From: Arsukibacterium tuosuense
GTDB taxonomy: Bacteria > Pseudomonadota > Gammaproteobacteria > Enterobacterales > Alteromonadaceae
DNA length: 64,000 bases
Direction: 5' to 3'
Assembly (NCBI RefSeq): GCF_900215315.1
Contig: NZ_OBEB01000001.1
Coordinates: 124,001 to 188,000 of the forward strand
The notes beneath the pieces were generated by a model that saw only the letters and a program-made list of their open reading frames with translations, did no database searches and was not told the origin of the DNA. The translations under genes and the position numbers were made by a program. This document shows, one piece after another, positions 10,076-18,762 of the stretch (positions are counted from its first letter, which is position 1; each line of letters starts with the position of its first letter).

Positions 10076-11047
10076 TTAAAATACATCCCTTTGTAATTTT
10101 CTGACCCGTTTCGCTGCCCGGTATTCGACAAACTGTGGCGCCAGAGCCGTTAAGGCAGAGCCGGTTACCACCATCAATGCGCCCAGCCAGGACCAGAGAT
10201 TAAGTTGCTGAGCTTGCAAAAAATCTGGAAATAACCAACCGGTAATATTAGCAAACAAAATTGTGAATAACGGCGTGACAGCCAGCACTGCACTAACCTT
10301 GGACGCTTCCCAGTGGTGCAATGCCTCAGCAAAAGCGCCGTAAGCTACCACAGTATTTAAACAGCAAAAAACCAGTAACGCCCAATGTAAATAACTCATT
10401 GTTTGCAATGGTGAAAAGTCTGACACGGGGATAAAACAGATAGTACCGGCTACATACAGCAGGTACATAATTTGTTTTGAGCTGTAATTCACCAGCAATT
10501 GCTTCTGTGCCAAAGCATAGGCCGCCCAGGTGATACCAGCGGCAATTACCAGCAGCACGCCAAGGGTTTCTGAACTGGCCTGCAGAACCAGCTGAACCAG
10601 GCGCTCATTAAAAAACAGCAATAAGCCGCCTAACAAGGTAAAAGCGCCTATTTTTTGCCACAGCAGTAGTTTCTCCTTGAAGATTAAAATACCACCTAGC
10701 ATCATTAAAAATGGCGCCAGCTGAATTACCACCTGGCCAGTTTCAGCGGTTAAATAATTTAATCCGCTTAAATACATAATGTAGTTTGATAACAAGCCAA
10801 CCACAGCTATCAGCATCAGCCAGGCGACTTTACGGTTATACAATATGCGCAGGGCTGGTAACTTGCCTCGGGCAGCCAGCCATAGTCCGACAATAACAGC
10901 AGCGGCCAGAAACCGGATTGCCGTAATCGTATTGGCTGACAGAACATCCAGCACAATTTTAAGCGCTATGGGTAAAATGCCCCATAAAATAGCGGTTGTC
11001 AGCGCCAACAGCAAGCCGACCAGGCTTTTCCCGGTAATTTGGTGCAT
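10076..11047 (-). CDS. DMT superfamily exporter (EamA family)
   Basis: Inner-membrane protein of about 323 residues made of two five-helix EamA repeats, roughly residues 10-145 and 160-295. The first helix holds the typical LTTAILWGILPIALK segment. Such proteins usually export metabolites or amino acids; the substrate here is unknown. I chose the ATG at 11047. A TTG twelve codons upstream is possible but adds a charged, cysteine-containing leader that does not fit the family. It converges with pykA and is divergent from pfkA. Confidence 0.8.
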   Translation of the reverse strand: MHQITGKSLVGLLLALTTAILWGILPIALKIVLDVLSANTITAIRFLAAAVIVGLWLAARGKLPALRILYNRKVAWLMLIAVVGLLSNYIMYLSGLNYLTAETGQVVIQLAPFLMMLGGILIFKEKLLLWQKIGAFTLLGGLLLFFNERLVQLVLQASSETLGVLLVIAAGITWAAYALAQKQLLVNYSSKQIMYLLYVAGTICFIPVSDFSPLQTMSYLHWALLVFCCLNTVVAYGAFAEALHHWEASKVSAVLAVTPLFTILFANITGWLFPDFLQAQQLNLWSWLGALMVVTGSALTALAPQFVEYRAAKRVRKLQRDVF

Positions 11048-11223
11048 AAAGCAACGTTTCCTTGAACAGGCAGAAGCTGACAATTCAGCGGCTGCTATTG
11101 TCGCTTATTTTAAGTTCATCTGTCTTTTAATTTAGGTAAGTTTGCGACAAATCAAGTGCTTTAACGGCTCAGAAACTATACTAAGCTAATCATGCTGCGT
11201 TTAGTGTCAGTTAAGGACAATCA

Positions 11224-12219
11224 ATGAGTAATCTTAAACGAATAGCGGTACTGACCTCTGGTGGTGATGCACCAGGGATGAACGCCTGCATCAGGGCAAT
11301 TTTGCTTACCGCTGCGGCATGCAATATTGAGGTCATTGGTTTTAAACATGGCTTTAATGGTTTACTGGAACAGGAATATCAGACACTCCACCCCCAGCAT
11401 GTCGACAATATTATTCAGCGTGGTGGCACTATTTTAAAAAGTGCCCGTTGCCCGGCATTGGAACAGGCAGACGGTCCGGCCAGAGCCGCTGCAAGCTTGA
11501 AAGAACTAAATATAGATGCGCTGATTGTTATTGGCGGGGATGGCAGTTTTCGCGGCACCATGGCTATCAGTAAACACTATGATGGTCAGCTGATTGGCGT
11601 TCCCGGTACTATCGACAATGACGTTGATGGCACTGACCATACTATTGGTTTTGCTACGGCGATTGATACAGCATTAGACGCTATCGATAAAATTCGTGAC
11701 ACAGCGGATGCGTTTGAACGAATATTCTTAGTCGAGTTAATGGGGCGCCATAGTGGTTATATAAGCCTGGCGGCCGGTATTGCCGGCGGTGCTGAACAAA
11801 TTATCTGCCCCGAGTTTGGTCCACTCAGCCCTGATAATTTAAGAGCGATCATTAAACCCATCCAGCATGCCCAATTGCTGAAAGGCAAATCCAGTTACTT
11901 AATAGTGGTTGCTGAACATAGCTATCCGGGGGGCGCTACCGCACTGGCTGAAGCGTTAACTAAGGCAATAGGCATAGAATGCCGGGCCTGCATCCTGGGG
12001 CATATCCAGCGTGGTGGCAGCCCGGTGGGCGCCGACCGGATCCTTGCGACAAAGCTGGGAGCGTATGCAGTAGAGCAATTATTGCAGGGCGCTACCCTGA
12101 TGATGGCTGGCGAAGTGAATGGTGAAACCTGTTTATATCCGCTTGAGAAAACCGGAGACGGAACCAAGCAAATCGATCCTTTTTTAGTGCGATGGCAGCA
12201 ACAAATCGGCAGCTACTAA
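11224..12219 (+). CDS. pfkA: ATP-dependent 6-phosphofructokinase
   Basis: Phosphorylates fructose-6-phosphate in glycolysis (331 residues). TSGGDAPGMN is at residues 11-20, GGDGS at 104-108 and PGTIDND at 127-133 with the catalytic aspartate, plus MGRHSGY and GHIQRGG. Glycine in GGDGS and in PGTIDND marks the ATP-using type; pyrophosphate enzymes carry Asp and Lys at those sites. An AAGGA box lies 6 bases before the ATG. No HexR-type palindrome is seen upstream. It lets the cell run the Embden-Meyerhof route alongside the Entner-Doudoroff operon. Confidence 0.94.
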   Translation: MSNLKRIAVLTSGGDAPGMNACIRAILLTAAACNIEVIGFKHGFNGLLEQEYQTLHPQHVDNIIQRGGTILKSARCPALEQADGPARAAASLKELNIDALIVIGGDGSFRGTMAISKHYDGQLIGVPGTIDNDVDGTDHTIGFATAIDTALDAIDKIRDTADAFERIFLVELMGRHSGYISLAAGIAGGAEQIICPEFGPLSPDNLRAIIKPIQHAQLLKGKSSYLIVVAEHSYPGGATALAEALTKAIGIECRACILGHIQRGGSPVGADRILATKLGAYAVEQLLQGATLMMAGEVNGETCLYPLEKTGDGTKQIDPFLVRWQQQIGSY

Positions 12220-12235
12220 GCCGCCGATTTGTTGC
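12198..12235. terminator. Long stem-loop at the pfkA / response-regulator junction
   Basis: GCAACAAATCGGC (12198-12210) pairs perfectly with GCCGATTTGTTGC (12223-12235), giving a 13-base stem and 12-base loop. It spans the last codons and stop of pfkA between two converging genes. There is no T run on either side, so it is not a classical terminator; it may protect mRNA ends. Confidence 0.5.
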
Positions 12236-12251
12236 TATGGATGTGGAAATT

Positions 12252-13070
12252 TTAGTGGCTGAAGACCTGCTTTACCCGGTCTTTATAACTACGGCTTACT
12301 TTAACCGCCTGGCCATTTGTCAACATCAGTTGATGCTCACCATTGGAAAGCATTTGTAGTTTTGCAATGGTATGGACATTGACAATAGCAGAGCGATGTA
12401 CCCGGACAAACAATCTTGGATCGAGCTCTTGCTCGAGTTCTTTCATGGTACGACGCAGTATATGAGTTTGACCATCTTTGGTATGGATACACATATAATC
12501 GCCAGCCGCATCTACCCAGTCAATTTCAGCAACCGGAACCCGGGTAATTTCACCACTGTCTTTAATACTGATGGCTTCCGGAAAGCGGTCATTAACAACC
12601 GGCTCAGATTTATTCAGACGCTGTAAAATATTACCCGTCTCGTCGCCGGTAAGCTTAGCTACGGCAGCGGCGAGTTGGCCTGTATGCTTGTGGCTGTCAG
12701 CTGCGGCATGAAATTTGAGTACCTTGTCAATTGCAGCTTTTAAGCGTTCAGGTTCCACGGGCTTCAGGACATAGTCGAGCGCATTTACTTCAAACGCATT
12801 AAAGGCATAATGGTCATAGGCTGTAACAAATACGATATATGGCAGTTTAACTTGTTGTTTTTGCAAGCTTTTCAGTACAGCAAATCCATCCATACCTGGC
12901 ATTTCAACGTCCAGAAATACCACGTCAGGTTTTAACTCCAGAATACGGCTGACCGCTTCATCGCCATTACTGCACTGGGCAACCACTTCCAGCTCATTAA
13001 ATGCCGCCAGTCTGACCAGCATGCCTTTACGCGCCAGGGGCTCATCGTCTACTACTATTACCTTCAACAT
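12252..13070 (-). CDS. LytTR-family response regulator
   Basis: Two-component response regulator (272 residues). The receiver domain is at about residues 1-120 with acidic pair DDE near 8-10, phosphoacceptor Asp54 in VFLDVEMPG, a Thr in VFVTAYD and the conserved Lys in LKPVEPE. The C-terminal LytTR DNA-binding domain (about 165-270) contains WVDAAGDYMCIHT and FVRVHRSAIVN. Its 5' end overlaps the upstream kinase gene by 29 bases, so the two form a pair. Target genes are not visible from sequence. Confidence 0.92.
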   Translation of the reverse strand: MLKVIVVDDEPLARKGMLVRLAAFNELEVVAQCSNGDEAVSRILELKPDVVFLDVEMPGMDGFAVLKSLQKQQVKLPYIVFVTAYDHYAFNAFEVNALDYVLKPVEPERLKAAIDKVLKFHAAADSHKHTGQLAAAVAKLTGDETGNILQRLNKSEPVVNDRFPEAISIKDSGEITRVPVAEIDWVDAAGDYMCIHTKDGQTHILRRTMKELEQELDPRLFVRVHRSAIVNVHTIAKLQMLSNGEHQLMLTNGQAVKVSRSYKDRVKQVFSH

Positions 13071-14175
13071 GGTTTGTTTCCAATTGCTCTAACTGTAATG
13101 GGATCCGGATATTGACTTTCAGCCCAGTGGGCTCGTTGTGAGTCAGCACCAGAGCAAAGTCGTTGTCATAAAGCGCGGCCAGACGCTCTTTCGTATTTAC
13201 TAAGCCTACACCGCAGGCAGTGCTTTTTGGTATACCATCACTAATTGACATACCAGGACCATTGTCAGACACTTCAAGCAATAAATCGTGCCCGAATTTT
13301 TTCGCCGTTATGGAAATAGCGCCACCGTTTACCTGGCTGGCTACCGCGTATTTAATGGCGTTCTCAATCAGTGGCTGCAGAATTAAACTTGGCACCAGTG
13401 CCCGTTCTGTGCCCTGCTCTATATTGAATTCTATGGTTAAGCGTTCAGAAAAACGGACCTTTTCAATTTCCAGGTATAATTTAGCCGCATACAGTTCCTG
13501 TTCAAGCGGCACCCGATTTATCGGGTCCTTGTAAAGTGAGTATCTTAAAAAGTCACTTAATCTGGTTACCATTTTATTTGCAGTATCAGCTTCGTTAATC
13601 AATACCAAAGTTGAAATTGCATTTAAGGTGTTGAATAAAAAATGTGGGTTCAGCTGGTACCGCAACATTTTCAACTGTGCTTCGTGTGCCTTGTTTGTTG
13701 CCGTTAACGATTTTTGTTTTTCAAGTTGCAGGGTTTGATAGTATTTAATGCCAAAATATAATCCGCTCCAACTAAGCATCACGTAAAACGCAACCGGGGT
13801 ATCCTTTATATACTGCAGCCAGTCATCTGGCCGATAGCCATGCCGGTAGATCTCCCAATAATTGAAATTTCTTACGCTGGTCCAGACCGCTGCGATCAAT
13901 AGCGCTGAAACAAATACCAATAAAATCATTCGCCAGGGTTGCCAGAACCAGATCCGCTGATAAATATAACGTAACGGGATCGTGATAAGCCAGCCCACGT
14001 AAGCGTCCAGCGCGACGACAATTAAATAGGCATCACGGGTTTCCTGTACTAAAGACCCAAGATAATTGACAATGGCAAAACCAAGCCATCCCAGACTGTG
14101 CAGAATCCAAAACTGCCGGTTGCGATCTTCAAACACTTTGTACAAGATAAAATTCCGCGTTATTACTCTGCGCAA
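13042..14175 (-). CDS. LytS/YehU-type sensor histidine kinase
   Basis: Membrane sensor kinase of the His_kinase (LytS-like) class, partner of the overlapping LytTR regulator. The N-terminal half has about four hydrophobic segments. The phosphoacceptor region QLNPHFLFNTLNAIS is near residue 186, and the ATPase part has LQPLIENAIKYA and GVGLVNTKERL. The start is unsure: the longest frame begins at a TTG at 14175 with no clear ribosome site. Another TTG and a GTG lie 10-15 codons inside, and no ATG is available near the N-terminus. Confidence 0.88.
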   Translation of the reverse strand: MRRVITRNFILYKVFEDRNRQFWILHSLGWLGFAIVNYLGSLVQETRDAYLIVVALDAYVGWLITIPLRYIYQRIWFWQPWRMILLVFVSALLIAAVWTSVRNFNYWEIYRHGYRPDDWLQYIKDTPVAFYVMLSWSGLYFGIKYYQTLQLEKQKSLTATNKAHEAQLKMLRYQLNPHFLFNTLNAISTLVLINEADTANKMVTRLSDFLRYSLYKDPINRVPLEQELYAAKLYLEIEKVRFSERLTIEFNIEQGTERALVPSLILQPLIENAIKYAVASQVNGGAISITAKKFGHDLLLEVSDNGPGMSISDGIPKSTACGVGLVNTKERLAALYDNDFALVLTHNEPTGLKVNIRIPLQLEQLETNHVEGNSSRR

Positions 14176-14272
14176 AGTATAACTAACATCGAGCCTAAAT
14201 CCTTGCCGCTTGAACTGATTTCAGCAGACATTAATCGCAATTACACTTCAGATAGTCTTAAACTGTCAACGT

Positions 14273-14689
14273 TCAGAAATCAGCCAGTACCGGAGTGGGT
14301 TTGCGATCTGCATCTAAAGCAACAAAAGTGAAATTACCGGAAATTGCCTTATGCTGATCGTCGTTATACATATTTTCAACAAAGATATCGACGTGAACTT
14401 TGATACTGGTCCGCCCTACCTGTTCAATTCTGGCAACCAGTTCGATAATAGTACCTGCAGGAATTGACTCTTTAAAGTCAACCCGGTCAGAACAAACAGT
14501 GACCAGTGGCTTGCGACAAAAACGGGTTGCGGCAATAAACGCCGCTTCATCCATCCAGGCTAAGGCCTCTCCGCCAAATAAGGTATTGTGATGATTTGTC
14601 CGGCCCGGAAAAACCGTTTTAGTTACCCGGGTAACGGCATGCGCGGTTCTTTTGGCGATAAGGGCTTCACTGGGTGCAGTGTTTGACAT
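14273..14689 (-). CDS. Acyl-CoA thioesterase (hotdog fold)
   Basis: Cytosolic hotdog-fold thioesterase (138 residues) of the acyl-CoA hydrolase group that includes YciA and the BACH enzymes. The core segment FPGRTNHHNTLFGGEALAWMD contains the helix and acidic residue typical of the family; DRVDFKESIPAG and VGRTSIKVHVD are further conserved strands. It probably hydrolyses acyl-CoA, but chain-length preference cannot be told. It stands alone between divergently and convergently placed neighbours. Confidence 0.85.
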   Translation of the reverse strand: MSNTAPSEALIAKRTAHAVTRVTKTVFPGRTNHHNTLFGGEALAWMDEAAFIAATRFCRKPLVTVCSDRVDFKESIPAGTIIELVARIEQVGRTSIKVHVDIFVENMYNDDQHKAISGNFTFVALDADRKPTPVLADF

Positions 14690-14852
14690 AAGCTATTCAC
14701 CTTTTAAATGAAAATATAAATAATATCTCTGACGCAGAATGCAGCAGAATGCCCGTTATTATAACAGGCCTTAACAAATCATCGGTATTTTCTCTGCCAG
14801 AATAAACAGTTAATCACCAGCCATTTAATTAGATTATTGCAATGAGACCTTA

Positions 14853-16685
14853 ATGAACCGAGTTAGTTATCAATTAGAAATACAAGATGTTACCGCTCAT
14901 CGGATTGAAGTCACCTTAAACTTTGTGCCGTGCCAGAATATTCACCTGTTAAGCATGCCAGCCTGGATCCCAGGCAGTTACATGATCCGCGACTTTGCCA
15001 AACATCTGCTGACAATTTCAGCGTTTGATGCAACCGGTTCGCTTACTTTACAGCAACTTGATAAACAGAGCTGGCAACTGACATGCCGGCAGCAACCAGT
15101 AACCGTTATCTATCAGGTTTATGCTTATGATTTGTCGGTTCGGGCCGCTTATGTTGATGATGAATTAGCAGTATTAAATCCTGCAGCATTATGCTTAGGC
15201 GTCAGCAACTTAAATTCACTGCCGCAACAGATTACTCTAGCCAAACCACAGTCTGCTGCCGCAGAAAGCTGGCGGGTTGCGACAGCGTTAACCCCGGTTG
15301 ATGGCACGTTGGAGCTGGGGTTCGGTGCATACCAGGCTGCTGACTATGCCAGTTTAGTTGATAGTCCACTGCTGGCCGGCGTTTTTAACCTGCAACAATT
15401 TATGGTTGATGGCATGCCACATTATTTAGTGGTTACCGGCAATAATCTTGCCGATTTTTCACGACTTGCTACAGACTTACAGCAAATTTGCCAACAACAA
15501 CGCAATGTCTTCGGTGGCCTGCCGGCGGATTTGGACCAATACTGGTTTTTACTCTGGGTAACCGAGCAAGGCTATGGCGGCCTGGAACATAAGTTTTCGA
15601 CCTTGCTGCTATGTAATCGTTATGATTTACCCGCCGCGAACAGTCAGCAACCCGATGACAACTATCAGCAACTACTCGGGCTGTGTAGTCATGAGTACTT
15701 TCATACCTGGTGGGTAAAACGTTTAATGCCCGCAGAGTTTAAGCCGTATCAGCTGGCAGCGGAACAATACAGCAAACAGTTGTGGGTATATGAAGGTTTC
15801 ACCTCATACTTTGATGACTTAGCCCTGGTACAAGGTGGTTTAATCAGTCCTGATCGTTATTTGCTGGTGCTGGAGAAACTCATCAGCCGGGTAACCCGAA
15901 GTCCGTCCGATAGCCTGCAAAGCCTCGAAGACAGTAGTTTTAATGCCTGGACCAAGTTTTATAAACAAGATGAGAATGCAATAAATGCTGTAGTCAGTTA
16001 TTACGCAAAAGGCGCTTTGCTGGCCTTATGTCTGGAAGGTGCTATGCGCCAGCAAGGAAGCTCGTTGCAAAGTCTTTGTCACTATATGTACCAGCACTAT
16101 CTGGCTAGTGGTACTGATGAGCACAGCGTGTTTGACAGCCTGAGCGCCCTGGGGTTTGCCGAACTGGCTGATTCGGCCCGTGACTGGGTAACCCAGAGCA
16201 AGCCGCTACCGATACAGCATGCGGCATCGCAACTTGGACTGACGCTTAACTTCCGGCCGGCAATTGACCATAACGATTTGAGCGGCTCTGGCGACAACAG
16301 CGATAGTATAGCTTTTCCCGCAAGCCTGGCCGCGGGTGTAAAGGTGCAACAAGGTTTATTAACTATTACCCAGATAATAGATGGCGGTGCTGCACATCAG
16401 GCTGGCTTAATGGTGGGCGATCAGTTGCTGGCGCTGGCAGGGTTAAAAATAACAGAACAAAGCCTGCCACAGCTGTTACGTCGGGCAGCAGCAGGGACTG
16501 AGCAGATGCTTACGATTTACCGCAAAGATCGCTTGCTGACATTGCAGCTACCTCTTCAGGTTGCACCAGCGAAAATAGCCTGTTTGCAGTTTACTGACAA
16601 CGATAAGGCCAGCCGCTGGTTGCAACGTAATATCGCTACTCTGCCAACAGTAATTGCGGATCCAACCGCTCCTGGAACCAGTTAA
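14853..16685 (+). CDS. M61-family peptidase with PDZ domain
   Basis: Zinc metallopeptidase related to glycyl aminopeptidase (610 residues). An N-terminal beta domain (about 1-170) contains PAWIPGSYMIRDFAKH. The catalytic domain has the HEYFH zinc site near residue 280 and the downstream glutamate in WVYEGFTSYFDD. A PDZ domain (about 480-570, GAAHQAGLMVGDQLLAL) follows. No signal peptide is evident, so it is likely cytoplasmic. Its 3' end overlaps the converging M23 gene by 50 bases. Confidence 0.9.
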   Translation: MNRVSYQLEIQDVTAHRIEVTLNFVPCQNIHLLSMPAWIPGSYMIRDFAKHLLTISAFDATGSLTLQQLDKQSWQLTCRQQPVTVIYQVYAYDLSVRAAYVDDELAVLNPAALCLGVSNLNSLPQQITLAKPQSAAAESWRVATALTPVDGTLELGFGAYQAADYASLVDSPLLAGVFNLQQFMVDGMPHYLVVTGNNLADFSRLATDLQQICQQQRNVFGGLPADLDQYWFLLWVTEQGYGGLEHKFSTLLLCNRYDLPAANSQQPDDNYQQLLGLCSHEYFHTWWVKRLMPAEFKPYQLAAEQYSKQLWVYEGFTSYFDDLALVQGGLISPDRYLLVLEKLISRVTRSPSDSLQSLEDSSFNAWTKFYKQDENAINAVVSYYAKGALLALCLEGAMRQQGSSLQSLCHYMYQHYLASGTDEHSVFDSLSALGFAELADSARDWVTQSKPLPIQHAASQLGLTLNFRPAIDHNDLSGSGDNSDSIAFPASLAAGVKVQQGLLTITQIIDGGAAHQAGLMVGDQLLALAGLKITEQSLPQLLRRAAAGTEQMLTIYRKDRLLTLQLPLQVAPAKIACLQFTDNDKASRWLQRNIATLPTVIADPTAPGTS

Positions 16686-17445
16686 TCCGCCAATCCAGAT
16701 GGGGCCCGGTTACCCGACCGGTAGCCCCTACTTCCGCAACTTTGTCACCCTGGCGAATGTGTTGGCCTACTTTCACATCAATCGCATGTAAGTGCAAAAG
16801 CGTTGAAGTAACACCCATACCATGGTCAATAATTAAAGTCAGACCCGAATAATACAGGTCTTCTGCCAGCAGCACTTCCCCATCCCAAGGTGCCAGCACG
16901 GGCGCGCCAACGGGTGCGGCGATATCAAGACCGTAATGGGGGTTACGAGGCTCACCATTGAACACCCGCTGACTACCGTACACACCGGATATACGCCCTT
17001 CAGCCGGACGTATTGGCGCTGCAAAAATTGCAGTCTTTGCTGTTAATGTTTTACGAACGGAACTTACTTTCCGGTTGTCGTTCTGTATGCGTTCAGTTAC
17101 ATCGGCAGGTGGTGTCACGTATTTTTGTGCAACGCCGGTAATTCGCTGAATATCATATTCACGGCTGCTGAAAGTCAGAGGCAAAACTTGCTGCTTGCCA
17201 TCAGCAGTGATGATTGTCAGTTGATGCGCTAAACTGGCATCGCGGCCAATACCAAATACGAACCGGCCGTCTTCAGCAACACTTAACGGCTCTCCGTTAA
17301 ACAGTATTTTCGCTTCTGCCGGGGCCTGCCCCCGGATCAGACTACCCTGAGTCAGCTTGCCATCAAGAGTCACGTTCATAGCCCCTGATGCATTTAATGC
17401 TGCAAACAGACTAGCGCTGAGCAATAGCCCCTTTTGCCACCCCTT
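16636..17445 (-). CDS. M23-family peptidoglycan endopeptidase
   Basis: Exported LytM/M23 metallopeptidase of 269 residues. A hydrophobic signal segment at residues 5-25 is followed by a beta-rich region and a C-terminal M23 domain. Zinc and catalytic residues appear in NPHYGLDIAAPVG, LLHLHAI and GPHLDWRI. All catalytic positions look intact, so it should be an active hydrolase rather than an EnvC-type activator. The chosen ATG (17445) follows an AAGG box and overlaps the QueD-like gene by 35 bases, indicating coupled translation. Confidence 0.88.
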   Translation of the reverse strand, partial: KGWQKGLLLSASLFAALNASGAMNVTLDGKLTQGSLIRGQAPAEAKILFNGEPLSVAEDGRFVFGIGRDASLAHQLTIITADGKQQVLPLTFSSREYDIQRITGVAQKYVTPPADVTERIQNDNRKVSSVRKTLTAKTAIFAAPIRPAEGRISGVYGSQRVFNGEPRNPHYGLDIAAPVGAPVLAPWDGEVLLAEDLYYSGLTLIIDHGMGVTSTLLHLHAIDVKVGQHIRQGDKVAEVGATGRVTGPHLDWRINWFQERLDPQLLLAE

Positions 17446-18268
17446 CATAAGCCACAACCTTATAAGTTTTAGAGTTATCAAGCGTTTTTAATTCACTGGC
17501 AATAAAGTCTGCCAGACACTCAACTGTGGTATCACAAGGTACAATGTCACAGTGACTGCGAGGAATGACCAATTCAAACCAACCTTGAGTTGCTTTATAC
17601 CGGAAACAATATGCATCTTCCTCAGCGTTCAGGAGCTGGAGTGCTGCGGCGTCACATAAATCAGCTTCACTGCCAAGGTAACTATCTTGCCAACGCTCAC
17701 TCCACATTTTATTTAAGCGCGGTGATAGCATGCCATCCGTATAGATTTGAATAGTCGAGCGATGACCATGGGCAATGCGCTGGCAGTTTCCATCGTGCTT
17801 TTTTAAGCCATGACTGTAATGATAATAAAACCCGGTACTGGCTTCAGGCCGCAATGCTATCTTCAGAGCGTCGACATTATCAGGTAACAAAGGTTTTATC
17901 AGTTGTTCAAGATAATGAGCAACACTTTGCTCATTAATCTGCTTGGTCGGTATACAGGCAAAAGCCTCTGCGGGTGAGGCCAGACTTATCGTGCCGCGCA
18001 AACTTTTGTAATTTACCATGCTGCAAGTTGAGTCATCTTTCAGGGTCAGCGCATCACAGTCCGATGGCAAGGCAAGCTTGTGGTCCACCGACTGATCTAT
18101 TGCCTGCTTAATCACTTTTTTAACTTTGGAAAAATCAAATACCATGGCGGTATCGTCTAAACTGCCATGCAGTTCAACGTCAACAATATAACTCTCTCCC
18201 ACCATGCCCCGTTGCAGGTCCAGATAAGAAAAATCAATGACGGTTAAAGAATTTACAAATAAGATCAT
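17411..18268 (-). CDS. Two-domain 6-carboxytetrahydropterin synthase-like protein (QueD/PTPS family)
   Basis: Protein of 285 residues, about twice a normal QueD, reading as two tandem PTPS-like domains. The N-terminal domain (about 1-140) has the VFDFSKVKK and DHKLALP elements, but the HGH zinc motif is replaced by GES. The C-terminal domain (about 145-285) has the first His (YSHGL), the Cys (GNCQRI) and an intact HGHRS motif. The reaction is probably on 7,8-dihydroneopterin triphosphate or a relative, but a role in queuosine synthesis is not shown; no other que gene is nearby. It is co-transcribed with the M23 peptidase. Confidence 0.75.
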   Translation of the reverse strand: MILFVNSLTVIDFSYLDLQRGMVGESYIVDVELHGSLDDTAMVFDFSKVKKVIKQAIDQSVDHKLALPSDCDALTLKDDSTCSMVNYKSLRGTISLASPAEAFACIPTKQINEQSVAHYLEQLIKPLLPDNVDALKIALRPEASTGFYYHYSHGLKKHDGNCQRIAHGHRSTIQIYTDGMLSPRLNKMWSERWQDSYLGSEADLCDAAALQLLNAEEDAYCFRYKATQGWFELVIPRSHCDIVPCDTTVECLADFIASELKTLDNSKTYKVVAYEGVAKGAIAQR

Positions 18269-18351
18269 CAGATGGTCCAGTCTAAGGCAGTTGCAGCTAG
18301 TGCTCAGTATACCCGTTCAGCGCTTTGGCAGTAAGGGTAAAGCCGCAGCTT

Positions 18352-18621
18352 TTAGCGCTTATGTTCAGTTAACCAGCTATTCAGAATGCCAATCTGGCCA
18401 CATTTATGGGCTGCATACATCAGACGGATGGCATTACTTAGCAGCGTGCTATCGTTCCACTGGGTTTTTTCCTGAATTTCCTGATAACAACTTAACGCTT
18501 CCGGTGTCAAATATCCCCGTAGCTCTTTCTTACCTGACGCTTGCTGACGCTGCCGGTATCGTTGCTGTTTTTCGGCATTACTCAGTGCCCGCTTATTGTC
18601 ACTGTTCATAGCTATACTCAT
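18352..18621 (-). CDS. Small basic protein with ribbon-helix-helix-like C-terminus, unknown function
   Basis: 89 residues. A basic, glutamine/arginine-rich N-terminus (AEKQQRYRQRQQASGKK) precedes a segment KELRGYLT that could form a strand, then two predicted helices (PEALSCYQEIQEKT and WNDSTLLSNAIRLMYAA). That order suits a ribbon-helix-helix DNA-binding fold, but I recognise no specific family. The start could be 18621 or 18609; neither has a good ribosome site. It is divergent from fabA and tail-to-head with the QueD-like gene. Confidence 0.6.
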   Translation of the reverse strand: MSIAMNSDNKRALSNAEKQQRYRQRQQASGKKELRGYLTPEALSCYQEIQEKTQWNDSTLLSNAIRLMYAAHKCGQIGILNSWLTEHKR

Positions 18622-18709
18622 TACTTAATTATTTGTCAGGTGAACACTGCCCGCCTACTATTAACAGACTTGATTAAAATAACGGCGAACCGACAAATCG
18701 GACTTGTCT

Positions 18710-18727
18710 GGCGTACAAGTGTTCGCT
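18710..18727. promoter_or_regulatory. FabR/DesT-type operator upstream of fabA
   Basis: GGCGTACAAGTGTTCGCT closely matches the AGCGTACA-N2-TGTTNGCT palindrome bound by FabR in enteric bacteria. It lies 35 bases upstream of the fabA ATG, just upstream of a TATAAT at 18744-18749. A repressor bound here would cover the -35 region. Confidence 0.65.
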
Positions 18728-18762
18728 AAAGTGGCGCAGCAATTATAATGGGTTAAACATAC

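Noticed and set aside
11224-12219. Pyrophosphate-dependent phosphofructokinase
   Set aside because: GGDGS and PGTIDND carry glycines at the two positions that are Asp and Lys in pyrophosphate enzymes.
15951-16300. Antisense reading frames inside pgl, pepN, GDH, RND, rmuC and the M61 gene
   Set aside because: They lie inside genes with clear motifs, have odd composition and no ribosome sites.
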